This document shows, in pieces, positions 51,086-59,927 of a stretch of 64,000 bases of DNA. Origin of the DNA: Haladaptatus sp. ZSTT2 (lineage in GTDB: Archaea > Halobacteriota > Halobacteria > Halobacteriales > Halococcaceae); contig NZ_JBAMHQ010000001.1 of NCBI RefSeq assembly GCF_037081775.1, positions 2,666,001 to 2,730,000 of the forward strand, given 5' to 3'. The position numbers and the translations under genes were made by a program. Position 1 is the first letter of the stretch; the number at the start of each line of letters is the position of its first letter. A model generated the notes under the pieces. It was not told the origin of the DNA, did no database searches, and worked only from the letters and a program-made list of their open reading frames with translations.

Positions 51086-52285
51086 ATGACTCAACAATCT
51101 CAGATGTGGAACGTCCCCAACCGAGTCCTCTTCGGTGCGGGTGTGGCGTCCCAGACCGGCGATTATGTCGAACGATTCGGTGCAGACACCGTCCTCATCG
51201 TCACCGACAGCGGCGTCAGAGACGCGGGCGTGTTAGCGCCCATCCTCGAATCGCTTTCGGAGGCGGGCAAAACGTACGAAATCTTCGATGGAGTCGAACC
51301 CGACCCGACAGACACCGTCGTTCACGCGGCCGCAGACGCCTACGACGATGCGGACGCAGACCTCTTGCTCGGCGTCGGCGGCGGGTCGTCGATGGACACC
51401 GCGAAGGCCGCGAGCATCCTCACGACCAACGATGGCCACATCCTGGATTTCGAGGGGTCTGGAAACGTTCCGAACCCCACTCCACCAAGCATCTACATCC
51501 CGACGACCTCGGGCACGGGGAGTGAAGTTGGCCACTGGTGTATCGTGAAAGACTCAGAGACGAACATCAAAGAGGAGATTGGCGACGTCAAACTGCTCGC
51601 TGACCTCGCGCTCATCGACGCAGACCTGACGAAAAGCGCGCCGCCGCCGGTGAAAGCCGCGACCGGGATGGACGTGCTCACCCATTCCGTTGAGGCGTAC
51701 GTCTCGATAAAAGCCCAAAGTCAGACCTCCGCGCTCGCGCTCGATTCAATCGAGAAAGTCGGCGCGAATCTGGTTCGGGCCGTCGAATATCGCGGGGGCG
51801 ACGACGACGCGCTCGCGAACATGGCGCGCGCCAGCACCCAAGCGGGCATGGCGTTCAACGGGGCGGGACTCGGCGCGGTACACGCGCTCTCCCACCAAGT
51901 GGGCGGTAAATTCGGCGTCCCGCACGGCCTCGTAAACGCGATTATCCTCCCGTACGTGATGGAGTTCAACCTCCCGCAGGTACCAGAGAAGATGGTGGAA
52001 ATCGCGGACGCGCTCGGTGAGTCCATCGACGAGGACGAACCCGCGCGCAAAGAGGGGTACAAAGCCGTGCGTGCCACCCGACAGCTCGCAGACGACGTTC
52101 GGATTCCGCGAACGCTCGAAGCGACGGCCGCAAAGCGCGAAGCCATCCCCGAACTCGCAGAACAGGCGCTTTCGGATGGCAGTCTCACGGGGAACCCGCG
52201 CATCACGACGCAAGACGATATGGAACGTCTCCTCGAACGCGCGTTCGACGGCGTCTTCGAATACGAAGCCATTCTCGACGAATGA
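51086..52285 (+). CDS. Iron-containing alcohol dehydrogenase
   Basis: A 399-residue group III alcohol dehydrogenase. NAD-binding GVGGGSSMDTAKAAS and PTTSGTGSEVGHW are present. Metal ligands can be located in LIDADLTKSAPP (Asp), GMDVLTHSVEAYV (His) and NGAGLGAVHALSHQVGGKF with GVPHGLVNAI (two His). The family reduces or oxidises diverse alcohols and aldehydes. Its stop overlaps the gcvT start (ATGA), so it is cotranslated with glycine cleavage proteins, which is unusual in my experience of the family. Confidence 0.9.
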   Translation: MTQQSQMWNVPNRVLFGAGVASQTGDYVERFGADTVLIVTDSGVRDAGVLAPILESLSEAGKTYEIFDGVEPDPTDTVVHAAADAYDDADADLLLGVGGGSSMDTAKAASILTTNDGHILDFEGSGNVPNPTPPSIYIPTTSGTGSEVGHWCIVKDSETNIKEEIGDVKLLADLALIDADLTKSAPPPVKAATGMDVLTHSVEAYVSIKAQSQTSALALDSIEKVGANLVRAVEYRGGDDDALANMARASTQAGMAFNGAGLGAVHALSHQVGGKFGVPHGLVNAIILPYVMEFNLPQVPEKMVEIADALGESIDEDEPARKEGYKAVRATRQLADDVRIPRTLEATAAKREAIPELAEQALSDGSLTGNPRITTQDDMERLLERAFDGVFEYEAILDE

Positions 52286-53364
52286 GCCTACGCGAGTCAC
52301 CACTCGGGGCCATCCACCGCGAGCACGACGCGAAAATGACGGACTTTGGCGGCTGGGCGATGCCCGTCAAATACACCTCGATTACCCACGAACACGACGC
52401 CGTCCGCAATGCAGTCGGCATCTTCGACGTGAGTCATATGGGTGAGGTGTTCGTCTCGGGGCCGGACGCGACGGAACTCATGAACCGGCTCACGACAAAC
52501 GACGTGGCCGACCTTTCTGCCGGCGACGCCCAGTACGCCTGTATCACCCGCGAAGACGGCATCATCGTAGACGACACGGTGGTGTATCTGCTCCCCGACG
52601 GCGAGACGTACCTGTTCATCCCGAACGCGGGTCACGACGAGGAGATGGAAGCCCGATGGCGCGACCATGCAGCCCAGTGGGACCTTTCGGTCACCATCGA
52701 GAATCGCACGCTGTCGACCGGCATGGTCGCCGTACAGGGGCCACACGCCGTCAAACGGGTGAACGAAGAAGCGTCCACTGACGTGTCTGCGCTCGGCCGG
52801 TTTTCCGTCTGTGAAACCGCTATCGGCGGCGTCGAGTGCCACGTTGCGCGGACGGGCTACACCGGTGAAGACGGCTTCGAAATCGTGTTCGACGCCGACG
52901 ATGCAGCGGCGCTCTGGAACACCTTCGAGGGAGTACAGCCCTGTGGACTCGGGGCGCGCGACACCTTACGCCTCGAAGCCGGCCTGCTCCTCTCTGGACA
53001 GGATTTCCACCCCGAAACCGAACCACGGACGCCCTTCGAAGCAGGCCTCGGGTTCGTCGTTTCTCTCGACACCGAGTTCGTTGGCCGAGACGCACTCGTA
53101 GACGCAGACCCCGACCAGTCGATGGTCGGCATCGAACTCGACGGACGGGGTGTGCCTCGCGCAGGATGTTCGGTCCTCAAAGCAGACGAGCACGTCGGGG
53201 AACTCACGAGCGGGACGATGAGTCCGACGCTCGACCTTCCAATCGGGATTGGCTACGTTGACGCCGACGTGGCCGAACCCGGCACCGACGTCGAAATCGA
53301 CATTCGGGGGCGTTCGATTCCCGCCATCGTCGAAACGCCGCGATTCTTACAACGACACCAGTAA
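52282..53364 (+). CDS. gcvT: Glycine cleavage system T protein (aminomethyltransferase)
   Basis: A 360-residue folate-dependent aminomethyltransferase. It begins with the family motif KMTDFGGWAMPVKYTS, then FDVSHMGEVFVSG, YTGEDGFEIVFD, LGARDTLRLEAGLLL and the C-terminal beta barrel. All the folate and substrate motifs of true T proteins are visible, so it is probably a genuine GcvT and not an oxidase domain. It is coupled to the alcohol dehydrogenase gene upstream and lies two bases before gcvH. No P- or L-protein gene is in the window. Confidence 0.93.
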   Translation: MSLRESPLGAIHREHDAKMTDFGGWAMPVKYTSITHEHDAVRNAVGIFDVSHMGEVFVSGPDATELMNRLTTNDVADLSAGDAQYACITREDGIIVDDTVVYLLPDGETYLFIPNAGHDEEMEARWRDHAAQWDLSVTIENRTLSTGMVAVQGPHAVKRVNEEASTDVSALGRFSVCETAIGGVECHVARTGYTGEDGFEIVFDADDAAALWNTFEGVQPCGLGARDTLRLEAGLLLSGQDFHPETEPRTPFEAGLGFVVSLDTEFVGRDALVDADPDQSMVGIELDGRGVPRAGCSVLKADEHVGELTSGTMSPTLDLPIGIGYVDADVAEPGTDVEIDIRGRSIPAIVETPRFLQRHQ

Positions 53365-53366
53365 CC

Positions 53367-53747
53367 ATGTTTGACATCCCAGACGACCTGAAGTACGCAG
53401 CATCGCACGAGTGGGTCGCCGTCGAGAACGGCACCGCAACCATCGGCATCACGGATTTCGCCCAGGACGAACTCGGAGACATCGTGTTTGTCGAACTCCC
53501 GAGCGAGGGCGAGGAGATTTCCAAAGACAGCGAGTTCGGCGTCGTCGAATCCATCAAAGCCGTCTCAGACCTCTATGCCCCCATCTCGGGCACGGTCGAA
53601 GCCGTAAACGACGATTTGACGGACGCCCCCGAGTTGGTGAACGACGACCCGTACGGAGACGGCTGGTTCATCACCGTCTCACTCGCTGATAGAAGTGAGC
53701 TCGATGCGCTGCTCAGCCCCGAGGCGTACGAAGAACAGACCGCCTAA
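53367..53747 (+). CDS. gcvH: Glycine cleavage system H protein
   Basis: A 126-residue lipoyl-carrier protein. Lys64 in GVVESIKAVSDLYAPISG is the lipoylation site. ASHEWVAVENGTATIGITD opens the fold and the C-terminal DRSELDALLSPEAYEEQ is typical. It carries the aminomethyl group between P and T proteins. It is the last gene of the alcohol dehydrogenase - gcvT - gcvH operon; the convergent nitrilase ends six bases later. Confidence 0.94.
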   Translation: MFDIPDDLKYAASHEWVAVENGTATIGITDFAQDELGDIVFVELPSEGEEISKDSEFGVVESIKAVSDLYAPISGTVEAVNDDLTDAPELVNDDPYGDGWFITVSLADRSELDALLSPEAYEEQTA

Positions 53748-53753
53748 CGCGGG

Positions 53754-54569
53754 TTAGAAATACACGTCGTCGCGCTTGTGTTGAAGCGACGGGAGGTCAC
53801 GGCGCACTTCTTGGAGATAGTCTAAGTCAATCGGTGCGGTAATCAGTTCCTCCCGGTCGCTCGCCTGTCTGGTGACGTTCCCCCACGGGTCGATGACCAT
53901 CGTCTTGCCGTAGGTGTGAGCTGAATCCTTCTTGTCGCCAATCTGGCCGGGTGCAACGACATAACACTGGCTCTCGATGGCACGCGCACGGAGGAGTGGC
54001 TCCCAGTGGTCTTTGCCAGTGAACAGCGTGAACGCCGCGGGGACGAAGATGACTTCTGCACCCTTGCGCACGAGGGTGCTGTAGAGTTCGGGGAAGCGCA
54101 GGTCGTAGCAGATAGAGAGGCCGAAGTTCGCAAGCGAAGTTTCCGCGACGACGGCCTCGTCACCGGGTGCGACGCGCTCTGATTCCTCGTAGGTCACGCC
54201 GCCGGGAACGTCGATGTCGAACAGGTGGGCCTTGCGGTAGGTCGCCGCCACCTCGCCGTCGGGGTTGATGAGCGCGGTGGTGTTGTAGACCCGGCCGTCC
54301 GGGGCGGGTTCGAACATGCTCCCTGCGTGGATGTACATCCCGTAGTCTTCTGCGCGCGCGGCGAGGCGGTCGGTGGTCGGCCCGGGAACCTCCTCTGCGA
54401 CCTCGGGGTAGGCGTCTTTCGACCCGATGTACGGGAACATCTCGGGGAACGCGACGATGTCTGCGTCCTTGCTCGCGGCCTCGTCGACGAACGAGAGTGC
54501 GCGCTCTACGTTGTCCTGTTTGTCGTCTGTCGAGTCGAGTTGACAGGCAGCGACGGTGAACTGGCTCAT
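53754..54569 (-). CDS. Carbon-nitrogen hydrolase (nitrilase superfamily amidase)
   Basis: A 271-residue amidase fold with the Glu43-Lys113-Cys154 catalytic triad: VAFPEMFPYIGS, YRKAHLFDID, LSICYDLRFPELY. Length and motifs fit the Nit1/omega-amidase branch, which hydrolyses deaminated glutathione or omega-amides. The ATG at 54567-54569 is preferred to the longer frame that runs through the divergent MFS promoter. Its place after the gcv genes suggests that it may join the amine/amide pathway, unproven. Confidence 0.88.
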   Translation of the reverse strand: MSQFTVAACQLDSTDDKQDNVERALSFVDEAASKDADIVAFPEMFPYIGSKDAYPEVAEEVPGPTTDRLAARAEDYGMYIHAGSMFEPAPDGRVYNTTALINPDGEVAATYRKAHLFDIDVPGGVTYEESERVAPGDEAVVAETSLANFGLSICYDLRFPELYSTLVRKGAEVIFVPAAFTLFTGKDHWEPLLRARAIESQCYVVAPGQIGDKKDSAHTYGKTMVIDPWGNVTRQASDREELITAPIDLDYLQEVRRDLPSLQHKRDDVYF

Positions 54570-54660
54570 ACCCGACGTTTCGCGCCAAAACCCAAAATCG
54601 TTCGCCCCGTTGTCGCAGTCGGGAGGGCTAAGCCGAACGAGCGACGAGGTAGAATAAGTC

Positions 54661-55914
54661 GTGTCCACCGGAACTGCCCTCTCAGACAGCCGCGAATCTG
54701 CGCTCGTCGTCTCTCTCATCGGCGGGTCGCACTTCGTGAACCATATGTACCTGATGTTGCTGCCGCCCGCGTTCGCGCTTCTCGGCCCGGCGTTTTCCGT
54801 CTCGACCGCCCAGCTCGGCCTCGCCGTGGGCGTCCTCGGCGGTGTGGTGACGCTGTTCCAACTGCCGTTTGGCTACGTTTCCGACACCTACAGCCGGACG
54901 CTCGTTCTCGCCATCTCGCTCGGCTTCGGTGCGGTGGGGGCCGCCCTCGCCGCCGCCGCCCAGAGCTACGAGTGGCTATTGCTCTCGATGGTCGTCCTCG
55001 GTATCGGCGTCGCGGGTCACCACCCGGCGCACTACCCAATACTCGCTGCTGCCACCGACGAGTCAAGACGCGGACGCGCTTACAGCGTCCACGGCTTTAC
55101 CGGCGTGCTCGGGCTGGCCGCGCCGTTCGCGCTCGTCCCGCTCGTACTCAGCCTCGGTGGCGGGTGGCGCGAAGCCTTCCTCGCAATCGCCGCGTTCGGT
55201 GGCCTCTACGCCGTGGTCTGTCTCGGCACGTTCTGGCGGTACGTCAGCCGCGACGTGACCCACCCACCCGAGACGAAAACCAGTGGCTCGACGCCGAACT
55301 TCACGAACGAACTTCGGACGCTCCTCACGACGCCGCTCATTCTCTTGCTCACGATTCTCTGGTTCGTGAACTCCCTCGCGGCGTGGGGCATCCGCACGTA
55401 TTCACAGACCCTGCTTTCGTCGGGCTACGGGTTTGCGAGCGCCGACGCCAGCCTCGCCTCCTCTGCGATGCTCGCGATTGGCGCGGGCTTCATCTTACTC
55501 GGCGGCTGGCTCTCAGACCGTGCGCTCGCAGAGTACGTCCTCTATGCGGGGTACGGCGCGCTCACGTTGCTCGCCGCCGTGCTCGCCTCCTCGATGGTGC
55601 CCGTCTTGCTGGCGCTCGGGTTCGTCCTGCTCCTCGAAAGTACCATCGACGTGAGCCGGCCCGCCCGCGCGAAACTCACCGACCGCGCCTCGGCGCGCAA
55701 AGACGTGGGCAAGAACTTCGCGCTCATGACCATCGGCATCTCCGCGGGTGGCGCGATTGGCCCGCCCGTGTTCGGCTACGTCATCGACATCGCAGGAGTG
55801 GACGTGGCGTTTTATCTCATCGCCGGACTTGCCGCGCTCGCCGTGGGGCTGACGGCCGCGGTACGGGCGGCGAGCAGTCAGGCCACCTCTGGAGCGGCTG
55901 CGGCCGCAGAGTAA
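54661..55914 (+). CDS. MFS transporter
   Basis: A 417-residue transporter with twelve predicted membrane helices and the loop 2-3 motif GYVSDTYSRTLVLAISLG (a version of G-x3-D-R/K). It starts at GTG 54661. A second basic loop (DRASARKDVGKN) lies between helices 10 and 11. A substrate is not readable; the fosmidomycin-resistance type is one possibility. It is divergent from the nitrilase gene with a 91-base gap. Confidence 0.85.
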   Translation: MSTGTALSDSRESALVVSLIGGSHFVNHMYLMLLPPAFALLGPAFSVSTAQLGLAVGVLGGVVTLFQLPFGYVSDTYSRTLVLAISLGFGAVGAALAAAAQSYEWLLLSMVVLGIGVAGHHPAHYPILAAATDESRRGRAYSVHGFTGVLGLAAPFALVPLVLSLGGGWREAFLAIAAFGGLYAVVCLGTFWRYVSRDVTHPPETKTSGSTPNFTNELRTLLTTPLILLLTILWFVNSLAAWGIRTYSQTLLSSGYGFASADASLASSAMLAIGAGFILLGGWLSDRALAEYVLYAGYGALTLLAAVLASSMVPVLLALGFVLLLESTIDVSRPARAKLTDRASARKDVGKNFALMTIGISAGGAIGPPVFGYVIDIAGVDVAFYLIAGLAALAVGLTAAVRAASSQATSGAAAAAE

Positions 55915-55965
55915 GACCGGCCCACTGGCAGAACACACTTTTCCCCTGAGTCCCTTTGCGTAGCC

Positions 55966-56526
55966 ATGGTACTGCTCGAATCCGAAGAGGAACTCGACGT
56001 TGGCGACGAGGCACCCGACTTCTCGTTGCCGGGAACCGACGGCGAGACCTACACGCTCGACTCGTTTGCCGACAACGACGCCCTGCTTGTGGTGTTCACG
56101 TGCAACCACTGTCCGTACGCGAAGGCGAAATTCGAGATGCTGAACGACCTCGCCGCGGACTACGACGACGTGGCGGTAGTCGGCATCAGCCCGAACGACG
56201 CAGCCGAGTATCCAGAAGACTCCTTCGAGAAGATGCAGGAACTCGTCGAAAACGGCACCATCCAGTACGACGCCTACCTCTACGACGAGTCCCAAGACGT
56301 GGCCCGCGCCTACGGTGCGGTCTGTACGCCAGACCCGTTCTTGTTCCGCAAAGAAGACGGCGCGTTCGAACTCGCATGGCACGGCCGCCTCGACGACGCG
56401 CTCTCGCCCGACGACGAGCCAACCCAACACGACATGCGCGAGGCCATCGAGTCCGTGCTCGCGGGCGAAGCCGTAGACAAAGGGTTCCTCCCGTCGCGGG
56501 GTTGCTCGATTAAGTGGAAAAACTAA
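55966..56526 (+). CDS. Thioredoxin-fold redoxin (AhpC/TSA-like)
   Basis: A 186-residue soluble protein of the thioredoxin superfamily. The N-terminus VGDEAPDFSLPGTDGETYTL is peroxiredoxin-like, and the redox motif is CNHCPYAKAK (Cys46 and Cys49), a C-x2-C typical of the TlpA/ResA-like branch. It has no signal peptide, so it works in the cytoplasm. Another Cys lies in VCTPDPFLF. Partner proteins are unknown. Confidence 0.86.
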   Translation: MVLLESEEELDVGDEAPDFSLPGTDGETYTLDSFADNDALLVVFTCNHCPYAKAKFEMLNDLAADYDDVAVVGISPNDAAEYPEDSFEKMQELVENGTIQYDAYLYDESQDVARAYGAVCTPDPFLFRKEDGAFELAWHGRLDDALSPDDEPTQHDMREAIESVLAGEAVDKGFLPSRGCSIKWKN

Positions 56527-56532
56527 CTGTTC

Positions 56533-58092
56533 TTAATCCGCGCTTTCTGGCGATCCGCTCGCGCCATCGTTGCTCCGGCGTTCGAAGAACGTCTGGAAGT
56601 CCTCGTCGTCTTCGGCAATCGCTTGCCAGACGGTGAGACCGCGTTCGTCGTCCGAACCGGGGATGGTGTTGTCGAGAACGACGGCGACGAGGCCGCCGAC
56701 TGCCATGCCCGTGCCACCGATGACGAACAGGGTGTCCGCGACGAGTTTCGTGCCGAGCACAACGCCGAGAAGCGGGACGCCTTCGAGGCCCATGCGGAGC
56801 ATCTCCGGGCCGGCGATGTTCGGGTCGACCGCCGCGACGTTGTTCATGTAGGCCGGAATCGCAAGCCCGGCGAACATAGCCGTCCCGAGGACGAAGATGT
56901 TGCGCGAGGAGTCTAAGTCGACGTACTTGAGATTCGAGAGCCCAACGGCCACGATTTGGCCGAACATGGCGATGAACAGGCCGCCGATGATTGGGCTTGG
57001 GATGGTGGCGATAAGCTGGCCGAAGTAGCCGATAAAGCCAATCAGGAGCATGATGGCCGCGCCGACTTGGACGACGTAGCGGGAGGCGACCCCGGTGAGC
57101 CCGATTGCGCCGATGTTCTCTGAGTAGGAGGTTGAACCGCCCGCGCCCATGATGCCCGCGAACACGTTCATCAGGCCCTCCATGCCGATGCCGTGGTTGA
57201 TGCGTTTCTCGCTGGGCGCACCAACGCCCGAAAGGCGGGCAACGGCGTGATAATCACCGAACGATTCGACAATTGAAGCGACGACCCCTGCGAACATCCC
57301 GACGATGAACGAGGTTTCGATGACCGGCATCCCGAACTGGAGCGGATAGATTGGGAGCAGTGCCGGGGCGCTCGTCACTGTCGAAAAGTCCACGTATCCG
57401 GGCGTTCCGGGCGCGTAGACGCCGGTAACCGACAGCACGGCGGCCACGACGTAGGCGACGACAATCGCGAGCAAGACGGGGAACAGCTTGAACACCTTGT
57501 TACTCTCTTTCAGGTACTGGCTGAACAACACGATGAGGAACAGCGTGAGCCCGAGCAGCCACCAGTTCTGGGTCGCGCTCGTGACCTGTGGAACCGAGAA
57601 CAGCGAGAGACCGATGAGCGCAATCGTCGGGGCAACGACGACCGGCGAGAGAAACTGTCGGAGTTTGCCGACGACCCCAAAGTAGCCAATGGCGACCTCA
57701 GCGAGCGCGGCGACGATAATCGCGCCTTGGAGGTGGACAATCATCACTTCCCACCCGGGGTTGCCGGGGAAGCTGCCGACGACGCCGATGATGGCGAGCG
57801 CCGGAGCGAGCATCGAAAACGGCGCACCTTGGACGATTGGATACCGATTTCCGAACGTCGTCTGGGCGAGTGTCGCAATCCCTGAGACCACGAAAAACGT
57901 GCCGACGAGCCGCGCGGTGGCGTCTGCGGGCATTCCCATCGCCCCGGCGAGAATGAGCGGCACCGCGATGTTCGCACCGACCATCGTGAGGTAGTGTTGA
58001 AGACCGAGCAAGGCAGATTCGCCAAGCGGTGGTTTCTCCTCGATTCCGTATTCGACGAAACCTGCCTCAGAAGGGGGTTCGTTATCTGCCAT
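56533..58092 (-). CDS. Uracil/xanthine permease (NCS2 family)
   Basis: A 519-residue transporter with 14 membrane spans. Visible are GLQHYLTMVGANIAVP at the N-terminus, the Asn/Gln-x-Gly patterns of NCS2 (VVESFGDYHAVARLSG and GAGGSTSYSENIGAIGLT) and an acidic, soluble C-terminal tail. The family imports uracil, xanthine or uric acid with protons. The ATG at 58090-58092 is used; the longer frame would add a Cys/Arg-rich tail unlike the family. Base specificity cannot be read. Confidence 0.9.
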   Translation of the reverse strand: MADNEPPSEAGFVEYGIEEKPPLGESALLGLQHYLTMVGANIAVPLILAGAMGMPADATARLVGTFFVVSGIATLAQTTFGNRYPIVQGAPFSMLAPALAIIGVVGSFPGNPGWEVMIVHLQGAIIVAALAEVAIGYFGVVGKLRQFLSPVVVAPTIALIGLSLFSVPQVTSATQNWWLLGLTLFLIVLFSQYLKESNKVFKLFPVLLAIVVAYVVAAVLSVTGVYAPGTPGYVDFSTVTSAPALLPIYPLQFGMPVIETSFIVGMFAGVVASIVESFGDYHAVARLSGVGAPSEKRINHGIGMEGLMNVFAGIMGAGGSTSYSENIGAIGLTGVASRYVVQVGAAIMLLIGFIGYFGQLIATIPSPIIGGLFIAMFGQIVAVGLSNLKYVDLDSSRNIFVLGTAMFAGLAIPAYMNNVAAVDPNIAGPEMLRMGLEGVPLLGVVLGTKLVADTLFVIGGTGMAVGGLVAVVLDNTIPGSDDERGLTVWQAIAEDDEDFQTFFERRSNDGASGSPESAD

Positions 58093-58195
58093 CAGTGCAC
58101 TCCTGTCCGTGTCCAACCATTTCGTGCATCTAACCACCATCCTGTAGGGGATTGTCATAAACACATCGAAACCACAACACTGCGGTGCTCTCTGC

Positions 58196-59464
58196 CTACC
58201 AACAGACGAGGAGATTTGCACACACGTCGCGGAGTACGAGCGGGCCGAGGAGCACACCCATGAGATGGACTCTGCGCGTCCCAACGCGAACCGGAACCAG
58301 CCCGAGTACGGTTGCTACTACGAGCACACAGACGCCGAACAGCCCAGCAAACGCCCACGCGAGGGCGATGAGCAGGGAGAGAACGACGAGCGAGAGTAGC
58401 GTGTAGTCCAGTCGGCCAACGGTTTCGAGATACCAGTCGCCAAGGCGAGGAACGAGAACGAATCCGACCGCGGCGGCAATCGTAATCCCCGAAAGAAGCA
58501 CGGGCAGATTGAGCGGTACGCCCGCATCGTCAAGCGCGACGAGCACACCAGTTCGCGGCGTGCCGAGCGAGACGAGTGCGAAGAGCGCGAAAATCGTGTT
58601 TGCCGTGTTCACGCCGCTCGTTGCGACGATGAACCCGCGCGTCCGCTCTGCATCGGGGAGCACGGGAACCACTGCGGTCGCGGCAATCGCACTCGACACA
58701 CCGGGAAGATAGCCGACGATTGCACCCGAGAGCGTCCCCGCAAGCGCAGTCCCACACACCAACGTTTTCGACGAGGTGACGACGGCTGTCGCCTGCTCGG
58801 GGACGCCTGCGCCGTCCATCGCAGTGAGGAGGACGGGTGCGCCGAACAGTCCTGCGAACAGCGGCATGAGTAGGTCGCCAGTCGGAAACAACCCGCGTGC
58901 GGGCAGGTCCAGTGTTGCCACTCCGAGGGCGCTACTCGCAGTGAGAATCACCACCGCCCACAGTTTACGTCTGGGTGTCGGCTCACCGACGACGAGCGCG
59001 AGGCCGATTGTACCGAGGACGACCCAGAGGTGGGCGTCGATAATGGGGTACCCCCACGTCATCGCTCTCGTCACTGGAAGCGCGCGCGGGAGGGCGAAAA
59101 AGACCGCGAGGCCGCTGCCGAGCGCGGAGAGTCGGAGCGCTTCGCGTCCCTGTCCTGCAAGGACGAGCCGGTGGCCGGGAAGCGCACCGGGGGCAAACGC
59201 CGGGTCGGGCACGCCGAGGGAGAGTGCGGGAACCACGTCGAGGAAAGTGTGGACGACACCCGCCGCGAGCATGGAAACGCCAACGAGTGCGGGCGGCCCG
59301 GGGACGTGTGGCGCGCCTGCCGCGAGCAAGAGCGCGAAGTTGTTCGCGTGAAGGCCGGGGATGAGGCCACTCACCGTCCCAAGGAGGATGCCACCTGCGA
59401 CGAACCCGAGGGTCGTGAGGGTGGTTTCAGAGGCGAACTGGACACTGACGCCTGCGAGGGCCAT
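58196..59464 (-). CDS. TctA-type tripartite tricarboxylate transporter permease-like protein
   Basis: A 422-residue membrane protein of the TctA (DUF112) family, with the N-terminal GTVSGLIPGLHANNFALLL and the repeated half VGYLPGVSSAIAATAVV, both carrying the G-x-x-PG-x-H/S motif of the two inverted halves. About eleven helices are predicted. No TctB or TctC gene is adjacent, so it may act alone or with a remote binding protein. It is upstream of the uracil permease gene on the same strand (103 bases between). A TATA box lies 25-36 bases ahead. Confidence 0.8.
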   Translation of the reverse strand: MALAGVSVQFASETTLTTLGFVAGGILLGTVSGLIPGLHANNFALLLAAGAPHVPGPPALVGVSMLAAGVVHTFLDVVPALSLGVPDPAFAPGALPGHRLVLAGQGREALRLSALGSGLAVFFALPRALPVTRAMTWGYPIIDAHLWVVLGTIGLALVVGEPTPRRKLWAVVILTASSALGVATLDLPARGLFPTGDLLMPLFAGLFGAPVLLTAMDGAGVPEQATAVVTSSKTLVCGTALAGTLSGAIVGYLPGVSSAIAATAVVPVLPDAERTRGFIVATSGVNTANTIFALFALVSLGTPRTGVLVALDDAGVPLNLPVLLSGITIAAAVGFVLVPRLGDWYLETVGRLDYTLLSLVVLSLLIALAWAFAGLFGVCVLVVATVLGLVPVRVGTRRVHLMGVLLGPLVLRDVCANLLVCW

Positions 59465-59488
59465 TCAGCACGGACTGGTTCCGGGTTT

Positions 59489-59500
59489 GTGTATAAACTC
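59489..59500 (-). promoter_or_regulatory. TATA box of the TctA-like permease gene
   Basis: GAGTTTATACAC on the minus strand lies 25-36 bases before the ATG at 59464, fitting a leaderless mRNA. Confidence 0.55.
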
Positions 59501-59555
59501 GAGGAACTGCCTTTCGGTGACTGCAAAGTGATGTGACTCAGAACCCAGCGTCCGA

Positions 59556-59563
59556 TAAAAAAT
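59556..59563 (-). terminator. Oligo-T terminator after the L1-L10-L12 operon
   Basis: On the minus strand a run of six T (59557-59562) lies 23-30 bases after the rpl12 stop. Archaeal polymerase stops at such runs. Confidence 0.55.
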
Positions 59564-59585
59564 GTAGGTTGGTGTGGCGTGACGT

Positions 59586-59921
59586 TTAGCCGAAGAGGGA
59601 GCCGAGACCTTCGCCGCTGGCCTCTTCGTCCTCTTCTTCTTCGTCGTCGTCGCCCTCGTCGGCTGCTGCAGCGTCGTCGTCGCTGTCGTCGTCGGAGTCG
59701 TCGCCACCCTCTGCAGGTGCGGCGGCGCCACCGGCGGCAGGGACTGCGGCTGCCTGCTCGATTGCGTCTTCGATGTCGACGTCCTCGAGTGCGGCGACGA
59801 GCGCCTTCACGCGGGACTCTTCGACGTCAACGCCTGCGGCGTCGAGCACTGCGGTGAGGTTTTCTTCGTTGATCTCTGCGTCCGTCTCGTTCAGGATGAG
59901 CGCTGCGTAGATGTATTCCAT
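59586..59921 (-). CDS. rpl12: 50S ribosomal protein P1 (L12)
   Basis: A 111-residue archaeal/eukaryotic-type stalk protein. The N-terminal domain ([21 protein letters not shown], here cited in part) binds L10; an alanine/glutamate-rich hinge leads to a C-terminal end [12 protein letters not shown], the GLGxLFG motif that binds translation factors. It is the last gene of L1-L10-L12; L10 ends six bases before it. Confidence 0.95.
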   Translation of the reverse strand: MEYIYAALILNETDAEINEENLTAVLDAAGVDVEESRVKALVAALEDVDIEDAIEQAAAVPAAGGAAAPAEGGDDSDDDSDDDAAAADEGDDDEEEEDEEASGEGLGSLFG

Positions 59922-59927
59922 TGTAGC

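Noticed and set aside
829-54659. GAGGTAGAATAAG shared by the purK promoter (about 831-843) and the nitrilase/MFS gap (about 54645-54657)
   Set aside because: A 13-base match between two sites of a 64 kb window is expected by chance many times, and the positions relative to the genes differ.
54225-55949. 574-codon open frame on the plus strand
   Set aside because: It lies across the nitrilase gene and in another frame of the MFS gene. Both real genes have complete motifs; this frame is Arg-rich noise.
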